The notes under the pieces: generated by a model
The model's database searches: none
Seen by the model: only the letters and a program-made list of their open reading frames with translations
Told to the model about the DNA's origin: nothing
In this document: piece by piece, positions 51,021-64,000 of the stretch
Layout: every line of letters begins with the position of its first letter
How positions within the stretch are numbered: the first letter of the stretch is position 1
Program-made: the position numbers and the translations under genes
Assembly: GCF_958295425.1 (NCBI RefSeq)
Contig: NC_081147.1
Coordinates: 1,695,690-1,759,689 of the forward strand
DNA: 64,000 nt
DNA from: Solea solea
Lineage: Eukaryota > Chordata > Actinopteri > Pleuronectiformes > Soleidae
Direction: 5' to 3'

Positions 51021-51261
51021 TAAAAAAATGTTAATTGTTGATATTTCTTCACATAAGTGACAGTCATGAAGAATTATGAGCCTTTAAACAAAATTTAAAG
51101 ATTAAAGAGATTTTAAACAAAATCAGTGGCAAATTCAAGTTACTTTTTTAAACCAACATGTCTCTTAAATCTGACATTTTTAAATGATATTGAATAGTTT
51201 ACATTAGAAGAAATAGACCATTTTGGACATTAGCTTGTAAAATATTGTCCTTACCGACCCC

Positions 51262-51318
<57 letters not shown>
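51262..51318. repeat. (CTAT)n microsatellite
   Basis: About 14 CTAT units. Confidence 0.97.
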
Positions 51319-52190
51319 ATTAATCTAATCTCATAAACATTCAAGTGCATGAAGATGCAAAATAAAATAAAATATTATATATCTTCACTTTCTGAGAATA
51401 TAATCATCTCCAATATAGAAGATTAGGATTGGGTTCACATTTGAATATTTTCATGATAACATATTGTTAATAAAAAAGAAAAAACAGATTTTAATCTCAG
51501 ATTTCTGACTTAAATCTCACAATTCCACGAAAAAGTTCTGATTAGTTCTGATTTAATTAATTCTGACTCCTGAGTACAATTCTGACTTTAATGCCAGAAT
51601 TCTTAACTTTATTTCAAGTTCAGAGTTCAATTTCAGAATTCTGAGAAAAAATATATAATTTTGTTTTTTTTCTCTGATTTAATTTTAGTTTTCTACGTGG
51701 CCTAAATCCTCTTCAGAACTCCAAAAATCAGTTTGAAAAACAGAAAAATATACGTCCAGAACTCAGTTAAGAATGATCACGTTGTAGTTTCCTTTAGTTT
51801 CTAAATAATCCAGTTATAGTTTTTTGTCAGTTCACTGCGTACAGAAACTACTAATGAGCTAATTCATCACAGTTTTGATATGATGAGTTTTGAAAACTCT
51901 GCTCAACCACAGGCTGAAAATAATGAAATTCAACCACAGATTGAGACTTTTCTTCTTTAGTTTGAGCCCAAACTCACATCAGAGAAGTCCCGTGTCGTGA
52001 TCAAGTGTTCTCCTGCAACAGCAACGTGGGATTTTTAATGAAACCACTCGGAGGTTGAACTCGTGGTGAAGCGGCGAGGGAATAAAAAGAAGGAAGACAC
52101 TGACTGAGTCAGCATATGGCGTTTAGGTGTCAGGAAGCAGCAGAAAGTCCACACATGAGAAAGTGGGACATCTGCACAGATGACTCTCTT

Positions 52191-52192
<2 letters not shown>

Positions 52193-52245
<53 letters not shown>
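52193..52245. repeat. (TG)26 microsatellite
   Basis: About 53 bases of uninterrupted TG, 1.2 kb upstream of exon 5. The longest TG run in the window. Confidence 0.98.
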
Positions 52246-52247
<2 letters not shown>

Positions 52248-53210
52248 AACATATTCAGCATTCTGTCAGAGAATTGTAGCGATGTGCAGACGCAGCAGAC
52301 TTTATCTGGTACATGAGGTACGTGTGTGTGTGTTACAGTGGGTCTGCAGTACTTTATTAAGTCATGTAATTTAATTAAATTAACATTTTTATGATAAAGT
52401 GTTGTGACAAATGTTCCTGCTGGATCTATCTGAGAATCATCTTTAAAGCTGGGGTAGGCAACATTTTTTAATTGTTGTTATTGATCAAAAATGTCCACAA
52501 TAAACTTTCAGGATAGTTAGTCCTGTCAAAATGAACACATGAAATAATTATGTACCATGTGTTAGGAACATCTCTGAGAGGTTGTGGTGCATTCCAGTTG
52601 TAGTGGGAACTCAGATTTCCAGAGTTAGGATCACAAGTAAAAAGTACTTGTGAAGTATTTGTTTCACAGTAAATCAGTCATACACAGTTTTTACCCATAA
52701 ACACATTACTATGCTATTCTTGTTTGCGTCAAATACGTAGAGGTTGTTATTAACTGTTTGTGATATCTAGAAAATTCAAAAAGTGGTAGAAGATGGATGG
52801 ATGGACACCGGAAAGCAGAAAAATAGAGTTTTGCGCCCATATTTACCGTGTGACATCAGCTTCTCAGTACCATAATCCATAAATGGTTAAATAACTGCCA
52901 GATATGGAAAGTGAAAATTATATTGGGGAAAAAAGGAGCAGAAGCACTCACTCATTGAACAGGGTTAAATTCATAGTGTCATCAAACAGAAAAACAAAAA
53001 TGCAGAATGATTTTTCCTGCTCACAGACTAATTTATTTTAATCTGTTGATTTGTTTCAGTCATTTCAATTTTGTCCTAAAGGTGTTGAGTGTAACTTTTA
53101 AATGTTAATTCTGTCTTTGTAAAACTAAACATTGATTCTGAATCTTTTTTTCATGTTTTTTTTTTTTTTGATACTTTTCCCAGGTTGGATATAGAACTCT
53201 GCGTGTTTGA

Positions 53211-53522
<312 letters not shown>

Positions 53523-54426
53523 TAACTACACATATACATATAATATGCATATAATTACCTAAACCTAACCTTTAATTTGAATATAAACATAATTCTAGTA
53601 TATAAGTTTCTCCTGATTTGTTTACTTCTTCGACTAAGGCTACACTGTATAATATGTTAACAAGAAAAAATAACAAAAACTTTAGTACAAAATTGTAGTA
53701 ATGTTGATACTACAATACTACAGTTGCAGTATTTTTGTAGTATTGATGCTCGTATTATACAATACTACAATTGTAGTATCAATTGTATATGTATATAGTA
53801 TTTCTACTGTATTCTCTATTTTTGCATTTGTATGTTTTTCAAAAATGTATATCCTATTATAGTAGTTGTCTGAACCCGACTCTGTTGTTATCACAAGTGC
53901 AACTCTAATTTTATCTAATCTAATTTTATCCAATCTAATCTAATCTAATCTAAAAGGCCCTTTCAAGTTGTAAAGACCAGCATATACCAGCCAAAAAATG
54001 TCCCCATTTTCCCAGAATGTCCTTGCGTCCTGTGGTTATTCAGGGTCAAAATCTATTCCAGAAAGAGGCTGAAATTAAAGGACATACAGACAAGGTCAAA
54101 TAATATAATAATAATATAAATAATATAACATTCAGAATAAGCCAAGCTTGTAGATTAAATAAAGGAAGTAATTTAGAGGATGCTTTCTTCATAAAAATGC
54201 ACATGGAATAACCTCAGAAGACTGTTTCAAAGTCATATACACATCAGTTGGAGATAAATGTAGACAAGCGGTAAATCGTATATATACAGTATAGTCATTT
54301 CTTACCTGATTTCTTCTGCTGTCCCTCAGTAGAACAGTAATCATGTGTATCTTAGCCAATAATTAGCTGTAATCAGTCATTTTTAGACTTATACAGCTAA
54401 AAGATGAAGGGTTGAGCCCCCTTATA

Positions 54427-54445
54427 CCCCCCCCCCCCCCCCCCC
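54427..54445. repeat. Poly-C tract
   Basis: Nineteen consecutive C, a likely site of sequencing or assembly error. Confidence 0.95.
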
Positions 54446-54539
54446 GGTTACAGCTCTGTGTTTTCAAAGGACACATTTAATTTGTTTATATCTTTTACAG
54501 GTAAGTTAACTTTATGTGTGGTATTAATTAAAAGTGTGT

Positions 54540-54640
54540 TAATGGAGGAGCAGGAAAGACAAAACATGTTGGGCCCAATATAATTGTAAGGCGGGCTAGA
54601 TGTGGCCCCCGGGCCTCGAGTTTGACACATGTGGTTTATA
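54540..54640 (-). repeat. hAT-like repeat end
   Basis: 'agatgtggcccccgggcctc' and 'gagtttgacacatgtgg' read in reverse as 'gtgtcaaactcgaggcccgg', a very common end sequence of vertebrate hAT-type repeats. The other end is not located. Confidence 0.55.
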
Positions 54641-54707
54641 GGTTCCTCGTAGGACATAACATTGACTTCCAAAGTGTTGTCACTAACCATAACCATAACT
54701 AGTTAAA

Positions 54708-54790
54708 GGTTTTGGTCTCCATGAGGACTAGTGGTCCTGATAAGTCAGTGTTTATGCGCGGTCCTAAAGAGGTGACAAATACAAGAACAT
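54708..54790 (-). repeat. GGACCAG-motif interspersed repeat
   Basis: 'ttttggtctccatgaggact' and 'gtggtcctgataagtcagtg' match the inverse copies at 40725 and 57601. Confidence 0.75.
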
Positions 54791-55119
54791 AAACACACAC
54801 AGAGTATGTGTGAATGAGTGAGTGAGCAGCTGACAGCTTCACAGTTATGATATAGATTTTCTTCTCGTGGCCTTTTCTTTTCATTCTCGGCTCAAACGTG
54901 AGCTGAATCAAGAATTTGAAGCTGAGATTCAAAGATCTCAGGTCTTCTGCAGAACACAATGACGTCAGTGAACGTCAGCTACGACTAATTCTGCTGCTGC
55001 TGCTGCTGCTTTTGAATTTAAAGCTTCACAGGGAAATAAACAGACACTGGAAACAGTTAAAACACCAGTGTGGCACTATGAGTGAAGGTTTAATGATTCT
55101 TGATAAAATTATATGATAA

Positions 55120-55352
55120 AATCGACTCCAATAACAACATCTTAAACATATGTTCACGTCTTCATCTCACTGTCAAATAGACTTTTCTTCGGAAATCAAG
55201 TTTGTAAGTGTTTTTCTCCTCCCACACCAAAGTCCGTAGAGAAAATTTGCAATTTTAACATTACAGCACACAGGAGTTGTTGATGCACTGCTGCCTCCAT
55301 CACTAAGTTCAAAGTTCTCGATGGATTTTGGTGTGAAAGAGGTTTATTTCAG
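55120..55352. mobile_element. Foldback/MITE-like element, copy 4
   Basis: 'tcccacaccaaagtccgtag' near 55213 faces 'gatggattttggtgtgaaag' near 55320, with 'ggagttgttgatgcactgct' between, as in copies 3 and 5. The right outer arm appears truncated about 80 bp before exon 6. Confidence 0.6.
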
Positions 55353-55367
55353 TTTAATTTAGTGTAG

Positions 55368-55706
<339 letters not shown>

Positions 55707-56897
55707 TAATTTCAGATTATGTGCAGAACTGGATTATTTTTTCATATCAATGCCTGGAAACGGACACAAAACAAACTTTAGACGAAAGTTTCCCCCGACA
55801 AAAACACTCAAAAATGGCCGCTGGTCAGCGTGTGTGTGTGTGTGTCGTCTGGAGGTGGATCGTTCATCTCCTCAGTGTCGACAGCAACCGTCGACCTCTG
55901 TGTGAGTGATGACTCTGAGTCTGAACTAATCAACACGCACACACACACACACACACAGAATAAAGACATCATCTGCAGCTTTTTTTACACAAATACGTCA
56001 TAATGATATCATTTAATTCTTTCCATGGTTTTATAAAAATTAAAAACCAACAATTAATGAACAATAATGTGTTTTTTTCACATTTCTGCTACAAATCATG
56101 GTCGTGACTCCTCCTCCTTCTTCTTCTCTTTCATATTTCTGTTCTCTGCTTTTCTCGCCTCATTTTCACCTCATTTTCACCTCATTTGCAGTGAAGTGTG
56201 GATGAAGCCTGAGATGTTGGTGTAACCTTTAATTAACACACACACACACACATGAATCTCTCCTCTCCTTGTTTTCCATTGATCGTCTTTGATTATATCG
56301 TAGTTATAATCTAAACTCACATACGATATCATTTTATATATACATGAAAAGCTTTATAATCTTATATGTAGGTGGAGTGCAGCCTAAAAATCACATTTGT
56401 GTGTGTGTGTTGCGCTCTGTCACAGAACAACCATAAAATAAAAGCAAAATATTGTTATTATGACAAACAACATTATCATATTATAACAGGAAACTGTAAC
56501 ACATATTATGTGTATGTGTTTACATATATACAATATTCATATTTCTCTTTTTGTAAATAATTTGCGCTCTACTCTGCCGTTTAAAATTTAAAATACCCCC
56601 AAAAATATTATATTCTAAGGATTTTCCTAAAACAATATACTCACAAAACAAAACATTGCAGAATATGTATCGGGGGATTCCACTTTTTAATTTTAAGTTA
56701 TTGCTTATTTTTCTATCTTTTCTTTTTAACCCTCCTGCTACCTTATGTGGGTCAGATGTGTCAGAATGACACTAGTTGTTCTTGCTGCACCGTAATAGGC
56801 TATAAGTGTTATATTAATATTCATATTTCTCTCGTTTTGTAAATAATTTGCGCTCTACTCTTTATTTTCTTGTGTTCTCGTGTGAAATGCAGTTTAT

Positions 56898-56939
56898 ATA
56901 TATATATATACAGTATATATATACTGTATATATATATAT
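56898..56939. repeat. 42-nt perfect TA-rich palindrome
   Basis: CAGTATATATATACTG (56911-56926) is flanked by matching TA runs, making the whole block its own reverse complement. It lies about 140 bp upstream of the exon 7 acceptor and could fold into a hairpin in RNA or a cruciform in DNA. Confidence 0.9.
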
Positions 56940-56990
56940 CTATGCAGCTTGCTCTGGTGTTTATCAGATTATTTACCAAACAGAGATTAG

Positions 56991-57338
<348 letters not shown>

Positions 57339-57461
57339 TGAAGGGGGAGGAGGTAGTGGTGACACAAGAGATTTTCAGATTAAAGGAGGGGGAAAAAAAC
57401 ATGGTGTGTGAGTTTGCGTGAGGTGGAAGGATTGTGTAATTATGTGCAGGGAAGCTGTAAT

Positions 57462-57463
<2 letters not shown>

Positions 57464-57500
<37 letters not shown>
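57464..57500. repeat. (AC)18 microsatellite
   Basis: Thirty-seven bases of perfect CA, 168 bp downstream of the exon 7 donor. Confidence 0.97.
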
Positions 57501-57505
<5 letters not shown>

Positions 57506-57600
57506 TGACTTCCATTCATTTGGACAAAAATAACCTCATCTTTAACCTTAACTTCACTATAATTCAAACCGTAGTCCCTAAACTTAACCACTTCCCCTTA

Positions 57601-57685
57601 AATGAGGTTCTGCTTCATTAGGACCAGGTTTTGGTCTCTGTGAGGACGACTGGCCCTGACAAGGACAGAAAAAAGGTCCTAAAAA
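57601..57685 (-). repeat. GGACCAG-motif interspersed repeat
   Basis: 'aggttctgcttcattaggac', 'caggttttggtctctgtgag' and 'gacgactggccctgacaagg' match the copy at 40725. Confidence 0.8.
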
Positions 57686-57787
57686 GGCAACAAACATAAA
57701 CACACAAACACACAAACCAAGTCTTACGCTCCAGATATTAAACAGGTGAACCGTGATTCCTGTGCACAGCAGTGATCACAGCTGAGG

Positions 57788-57826
57788 GGAAGGAAGGAAG
57801 GAAGGAAGGAAGGAAGGAAAGAAGGA
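57788..57826. repeat. (GGAA)n microsatellite
   Basis: About nine GGAA/AAGG units, purine on the + strand. Confidence 0.96.
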
Positions 57827-58293
57827 TGTTTATGTTAAACTGTGACGTGCATATTAAAAGACAGTTTTGTCATTTGTGCATTTTACTGGCCACTTTATTA
57901 GGTACACAGGACATTAAACTTAAAATAAAGGCAATAAAACACAAAATGTTTCCTGATATTTTAAACTATATTATGTTTAATCTAGGACACCGTGAATCAG
58001 ATAATGTATAACAATGAATATGCATCTATTAAGGACAGGATTATAATGTATTTTTTTTTAATTTCTCTCAAATATTACATCTGTCATGAACAGTGTGCAT
58101 TTAATTTTAAACTAAATTATTTCTTAAATGTTTCAATTTATTAATTTCTGAAGGGGAAAAAAATTATTGTGAAATAAAATGTGTATTTTCAATGATTTTC
58201 AGACTTTAAAGACACAAATATGATGAATATATCTTGCATACACATTATATTCCTCGTTCCTTTATTGAACTACAAAGGTCAACAATAATCTGA

Positions 58294-58488
<195 letters not shown>

Positions 58489-58954
58489 TGAGACGTCGTC
58501 ACGACATTTTTACCTTCATTTTCATTCTGTTTGTTCGTCGTCACGTCACCTCCAACCCTTTCTTTGTGACAGAAAGATCAACCGAAAAGTTCATTAACTG
58601 TCCGCGTAAAACAGAATTCTGAAAAACAAAACACACAAATCATCACAGAGAAGAGAAGAGAAACCGAACAGTTCGCACAGTGAGCAGAATCTGCCTCGGT
58701 AGGTTGCGGTGAAAGGGAGAAAAAAATGTGGGACAACAGAGGAGAGACGGGACAAAAAAGAAATGAAAAAAAAATAAATGTATCAGGTGTATAAAGTTCT
58801 GTCAGAATAATTCAAAGTAAAGTCGTAATATTTTATAGTATAGTGGTGTATAACTTATACTAGCAGTAGCTGAAATTGTAGTAAAAATTAAAAGGTTTTT
58901 TAACATACTGTACAAATAATAATAATAATAGCCTTGCAACTGGATCTGTACAGA

Positions 58955-59291
58955 CAGTAGTATTAGTGGTGGTAGTAGTAGTCGTACTACTAGTAGTAGT
59001 AGTATTGGTGGTACTGGTTATAGTAGTGGCAGTAGTAGTTGTGGTGGTACTGGTAGTAGCAGTAGTAGTAGTAGTAGTGGTAATAGTGGCAGTGGTAGTA
59101 GTAGTACTGATAGTAGTAAAAATAGTAGTGGTATTAGTAGTAGTAGTAGAAGTGGTACTGGTCGTATTAGTAGTGGTGGTAGTAGTAGTAGTGGCACTGG
59201 TAGTAGTAGTATTAGTAGTGGTAGTAGTAGTAATAGTGGTAGTATTAGTGGTGGTAGCAGTAGCAGCAGTGGCAGTAGTAGTAGTAGTATC
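58955..59291. repeat. Imperfect AGT/GGT trinucleotide array
   Basis: About 110 triplets of AGT, GGT, and variants (ATT, GCA, ACT). One frame encodes Val-rich, the opposite strand Leu/Pro-rich, peptides of over 100 residues. These come from the repeat and have no gene signals. Confidence 0.97.
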
Positions 59292-61259
59292 AGGTTTGGA
59301 TGTGGATCCCTCAGATCCTCAAAAACTCCTAGTCTTTTTCTCAAAAATGGAACAAAAACAAAGCGGTTAAAACACAAATGTGTTGTTTTTTTTCTAAGTT
59401 TAGTTCTTCTCACCCTGTGAACCCTCCTGCTTCTGTGCAGAATAAAACATCTCAGGTCCTCCGGTTGTTCTGTGGTTTGTACAGGGATGTTTTGTCTGCA
59501 ACGTCTTAATAAAGCCCACAGTGCTGTTAAAAATAAAGTAAAGTCAAATCCCACCAATCCCTGCTCTTCTCTGACCTGGAGCTTGTTTGATCGCAGCTTT
59601 GCGAGTCTCTTGTCATCAATGATTGATGCGGAGGTTGATTAAAGACGGAGCCGCAGAACAAACACAAACCCAACTCATCACTGATTCACGACGCGGACAA
59701 ATAAAGACAGAGGAGTTCTCCTCCTGTAGGGACAGTTGTGTTTGGGAAATGCATAATTTAAAAGAAACAAGGGCAAACACAGTCTTTGGGGATTTTTTAA
59801 TGTCCTGACTGAATCCTTTTTTTTTTTTTTACTTTTGAATGAGGCGGCGGAACGGGCAGCAGCGTCTGGGGAGGATGTTGGTTTTCTTTACGACTGTCTG
59901 TGGTTTTGTTTAGAGCAGTAACGCAGGGATTTGTTGTGGCTGTGATGAGGGAAGGATTGTGGTGTAGTTTATTATTATAGATAGCTGTGGTGTGGTTAAC
60001 CCACACATCGTCTGTAAACACTTAAAATGCGGCTGTGGTGTCTGGACACATTATTTATCTGTGTTACAGTTATAGTTATTATATTCTTAGGTCAATCTTG
60101 ACAAAAACATAATGTCCAACGTAGGTTGTTGTCATGTTTGTGTGGTTTTTATTGTCCAAAAACAACAAGTCAAGTGTCAAGAAAGGCACCTAAAAATAAA
60201 ACAAATTGTTATTATATCCTTTTTTTCAGCACAACCCTATAGGCAATGTGATGGAATTGGGAATATTTGGGAATATGTCATAGTTTAGTTTGTTGGGTTT
60301 GAACAAAAATAAAATAAAAACTGTCTATTTTGTGACCTCTGCACAGTGAACGCTAATAAACGCTACTCCCATTTAAAAAAAGTTTATAAGGAGAATTTAC
60401 AAAGGGTTTTAAATAAAAAAACTACCAAAAAGAAACTATCAATTTAATTTATAACAACAAAGCTAAGTACTACTAAACACTGACAATCAAAAATCTAAAA
60501 TGATCTACTTAAATGACTAATAACACTATCAAAGCAACATCTAAACACCTTTTGAACCTTAAACATTAAGTCTGCATGGACCAGACGTCCTAAATGACAA
60601 ATATGCAACATCTTTACTTCAAAACATGATAAAAGCTTCAGATAAGATGCCACATGGACTTAACAGTTCAATTAAGTCATTTTGAATTGATCATAAGTGG
60701 TTTTAAATAACTGTAAATGGCAATTTTAGTCAATAAATTGGTTTATCTTTCTTTTTTGATGGAAAACAACAACATTTTTACTGTAATCACAGCAGCAGTC
60801 TGTCATCTGTCTTAGTCCTGACGTTGCTGTGAAGTCAAAGACAAACATCTGCAGAGTATAATTATATTCTTTCTTTTATTAACTGTTGGAACACTTTGGA
60901 TTAAATGAAGATAAAGTAGAAACCTGACTTACATGTCGCCGCCGTGGATATTTTTATATTTAAAAAAACTGTCAAAGTCAGTTCAGTTTTATTTTCTTTC
61001 TTTTTTCTTCTTCTCTTCTCTCTCCTTTATTCTTCCTTAAGTTGATTTTTTTTGCCTTTGAAGCATTTAATCAATCACTTCTACGTGTCCGACTCGATTC
61101 ATCAGCTCTCGGGGCCGCGGTGACTGAACGAGGAGTGAAGCTGTCACTACTGGTTCACTGTGAAACTGCTGCTTTGTGTTCATGTGTGTGAAGGACAAAA
61201 AAGGGAAAACGCAAACACCCGCAAGAAATTAGCCTGCAGTAAATTCTTTCTCTCTCTCT

Positions 61260-61281
61260 GTGTGTGTGTGTGTGTGTGTGT
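61260..61281. repeat. (TG)n microsatellite
   Basis: Eleven TG units after a TC run. Confidence 0.95.
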
Positions 61282-62650
61282 CATGTTCATGCATGGCTGC
61301 GTCCATGAGTGCTGTCCTGGTGTTGTAGGGCATGTTGTTCGTGTCTGTCATGACCACAGTTGCTTGACTGACTTCGACATGTTGTAGTGTGTGTGTGAGC
61401 ACAACACGCCTCCCCCACCTCCACGTTAGCGTCCCTGTGAGGCCCCCGTGTCCCCACTAAGCAGGTGAAAAGTCAAGGACGCAGCAAAAGTGAGGACCAA
61501 GTAGCTAAAAGTGGACAAATTACTTAGTGTGGACGATTATGACAAGTTTGTCCTTCTGTTACCAATTTCCTGTCTACACTACACTGTAAATCATCAACAA
61601 AAATAAGAAAAATCAACATTACCACGACGTTAACTAAAACACAACATCATTTACTGGTTTGTTTTAGTTAATGTTGTTGTGTTTTCCTATTTGTGTTGGT
61701 GAGTTGCACTTCAGGGCCACCGTAGATCACCCAAGTATGTTCCAATAAATGAAGGTAACAATCTACTCACTGATGACGTCACAAAAAATCCCTACTTTTC
61801 AAGAAATCCCCACCTACAAAACAGTAAAACAATCATATCGCTGTCAAAACCGATTTGAATAAATGAAAATAACTTATTCATTCATTAGTAGTAGTAGATA
61901 TATTGTTATTAGAGGTGATTATTTGGCCAATATTTCCCAATTATTTGTTGCTTTCTCAATGAAAAAGTAGGATTATTGAGTGAGTGAATTTCACAGTATG
62001 GATTCTGTACCATTCTAAAGAGAAGTTTCAAGGATGTTAGTTGTATATCACCACAGGAGAAAGTTATTCTCCTATAACCTAGAATTTTTCAGTGAGGATC
62101 ACGATCAAAAAGCCCCAGAGCAGCTACTAAACTAAAAGAAAAAATCTAAAATAAATCGTCTTGACCTCCTGTTCGGCAGCGAGCCATGTTTTATTTAGCA
62201 CAAATGAGACATGGGCGTTTAATATTTTATAACGTTTAATTCAACTTCAAATTTCAAGAAGTCTCTCATGGATAAATCTGAATTAAAGGAAAGGGAAACT
62301 ACTCTAAATGAACATGTATGAGATGTTTTTCCTGCTCCAGCTGATCCGAATGGTCAGCCTGTCATCCAGCATCAATGATTTAATTCAGGGGAAACATCTA
62401 AAACATGCAGGACTAGAGGGTCCACCAGGACCAGGACTCAGTGTGGGTCTCTTACACACAATGTTAGTGGTAGAAAACCTGTAGAAGCAAAGTAAGGACG
62501 AGTGGTGAGGAGCTAAAGGAGAATTCTGAGGTAAAATAGATACAAAAATACAAATAAAAACAAGAATGAACGTTAAACCCTAAATCCAATCGCTGTAATC
62601 CCCAATCCCAGAGCCGTGATGGTCGGTGAAGAGGTAGATTAACGGCCCAC

Positions 62651-62666
62651 CTGCTGCGGCTGCTGC

Positions 62667-62697
<31 letters not shown>
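62651..62697. repeat. (CTG)n repeat with CGG interruptions
   Basis: Fifteen CTG/CGG-type triplets; the reverse strand would read poly-Ser. Non-coding. Confidence 0.95.
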
Positions 62698-62699
<2 letters not shown>

Positions 62700-62900
62700 C
62701 AGGTGAATCAGACACTAACCCTCGCTCGCTCAGCCAAAAGTGGAAGAACGAGAAAGATAGAGCGAGAGAGCTTGAGGCTGCACTGTGACCCACATCTGCC
62801 ACACTGAACCTTTTTGCATATTTTTGTTCTTTATTTCTCCTCGTTACACAAACACTGTAGGTGAACTCAGGTCGTCATGTTGTGTAATTTGAGAGTATTG

Positions 62901-63366
62901 TTAAAGGGATAGTTAGGGTTTTTTGCAGTGTGGTGGTCTAAGGATTTGCATTTCAACACTTAAATGTATACATTAGGCTCTACACACTTTACTTAATAAT
63001 CTTCTGTATATCCTTATTTATTCAGTTAATGTATATTTGATACAGTGGGGAATATTTTATTGTACATAATCTTTTCATTTATATTTCTTAGTATATCGTG
63101 CCTTAGTAGTATTGGCTGTGAATCTATAGTAGCAATTTTTCCCCTTTTTTAGACCACAATAATTTAACATCACAACACACAGGAGTTGTTGATCCACTGC
63201 TGCCTCCATCAGTAAGTTGAAATGTGTTATTTTGTGAATTCAGTTTGAATTATATATATATATATATATTTTTTTTTTTTTTATTTTTTTTTTTTTAATA
63301 TACTGTGATTGATTTAAGAGGTTTTTTCAAGGATCTAATCTGTTTTTCCTGAACTGTCACTTTAAA
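62901..63366. mobile_element. Foldback/MITE-like element, copy 5, with terminal inverted repeats
   Basis: Starts TTAAAGGGATAGTTAGGG and ends CTGAACTGTCACTTTAA, whose reverse complement is TTAAAGTGACAGTTCAG: 14 of the first 17 bases match. The interior shares 'aggagttgttgatccactgc' and 'tgcctccatcagtaagtt' with copies 3 and 4. A TA run and a poly-T stretch lie near the right side. Best-delimited member of the family; target duplication not resolved. Confidence 0.7.
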
Positions 63367-64000
63367 TCTTTGCTCTGAAGGCAAACTCATTCACAAAAAA
63401 AGAAGGTGGAAAAATCAGGCTGTTACGTAATATAATTAGTTTTTGGCTGTGAGGTTCTCAGCGTGAATGTAGGACAGCCGCGTTTGACCGTGTTTTAGTT
63501 CACTGTGTCTCATCCTGTGTTCATTTCATGGTTTGAGGTGAATTCAGGTAACTGTGGAGAATTTTTTTACATGTTATGGAAAGAAGACGCTTCACCTGTT
63601 AGTTCTGCATTTTCACACCCAGGACTCTCTGCGACACGGCATAAAAAATGCATTTACTCATCAGTGAAACGAGTGAAAGTGGAAACATCACCTCAGTGTG
63701 GATGAATATTTAATGAAAACAGATGAAGAGTGGTGTAGGTGAGTGTTGTGAGGGCAATCAAAGAGAAAACACTGTTATTCCACTCACTGATTATTCCTGT
63801 AAACTTTTCTTCACCTCACTTAGAACAAAACTGTAAAATAGTGTTGTTTTTTTGTCCGTGTCAAATACTATTTTATTATATTTTGTAGAAAAGGCGGCGA
63901 GAGAAAGAGTTTTGACACATTCATGACTCGGCATAAACACCAGCTATCGATTTAAACGCTCTGAGACAAAGTTGTTGACGTTGTTTTCACACTTTAGTTT

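Noticed and set aside
58966..59557. Val-rich (+) and Leu/Pro-rich (-) open frames that look like membrane proteins
   Set aside because: They are translations of the AGT/GGT triplet array.
62464..62802. Minus-strand frame with a poly-Ser stretch
   Set aside because: The Ser run is the reverse reading of the CTG/CGG repeat; the rest has no recognised domain.

Overview
The window is vertebrate nuclear DNA, almost certainly from a ray-finned fish and probably a percomorph-type teleost. The host inference rests on the protein matching the fish form of glycine receptor alpha1 as I remember it, the A+T-rich introns full of CA/TG, AT and GATA microsatellites, and several teleost-style interspersed repeats. 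I cannot name the species.

One gene is supported, on the + strand: glra1, the alpha1 subunit of the strychnine-sensitive glycine-gated chloride channel. Seven constitutive coding exons are visible (6946-7070, 38888-38955, 47303-47526, 53435-53517, 55432-55569, 57082-57296, 58324-58473). All have AG/GT borders and compatible phases, and together they give 1003 nt of uninterrupted reading frame. They correspond to exons 2 to 8 of the vertebrate gene, from the end of the signal peptide, through the whole extracellular ligand-binding domain, TM1, the TM2 pore and TM3, to the start of the TM3-TM4 loop. The first exon (start codon, most of the signal peptide) and the last exon (rest of the intracellular loop, TM4, stop) are not seen and should lie upstream and downstream.

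The most interesting item is a phase-matched 39-nt cassette exon at 20308-20346, deep in the 31.8-kb intron 2. It would add 13 mostly charged residues just before the first beta strand of the extracellular domain. It has a weak donor followed at once by a long U-rich tract, as regulated exons often do. A 12-nt possible microexon at 7352-7363, also phase-matched, is much less certain.

The rest is intron. It holds many microsatellites, degenerate tandem arrays (GTACT-type at 1.1-1.45 kb, a roughly 0.5-kb unit at 14.8-16.1 kb, a 166-171 bp triplication at 24.3-24.76 kb, and AT-rich arrays at 30.3-31.0 and 35.1-35.7 kb) and broken non-LTR retrotransposons (4.5, 5.8-6.25, 13.7 and 45.6-46.3 kb). 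It also holds a hAT element with a perfect 8-bp target duplication and a decayed BED-finger exon (48671-49558), a hAT transposase fragment (32.4-32.6 kb), and a family of foldback/MITE-like elements present in at least six places. No second host gene, tRNA, rRNA or CRISPR array is supported. Residue numbers below follow the mature human alpha1 convention, assigned by aligning from memory.
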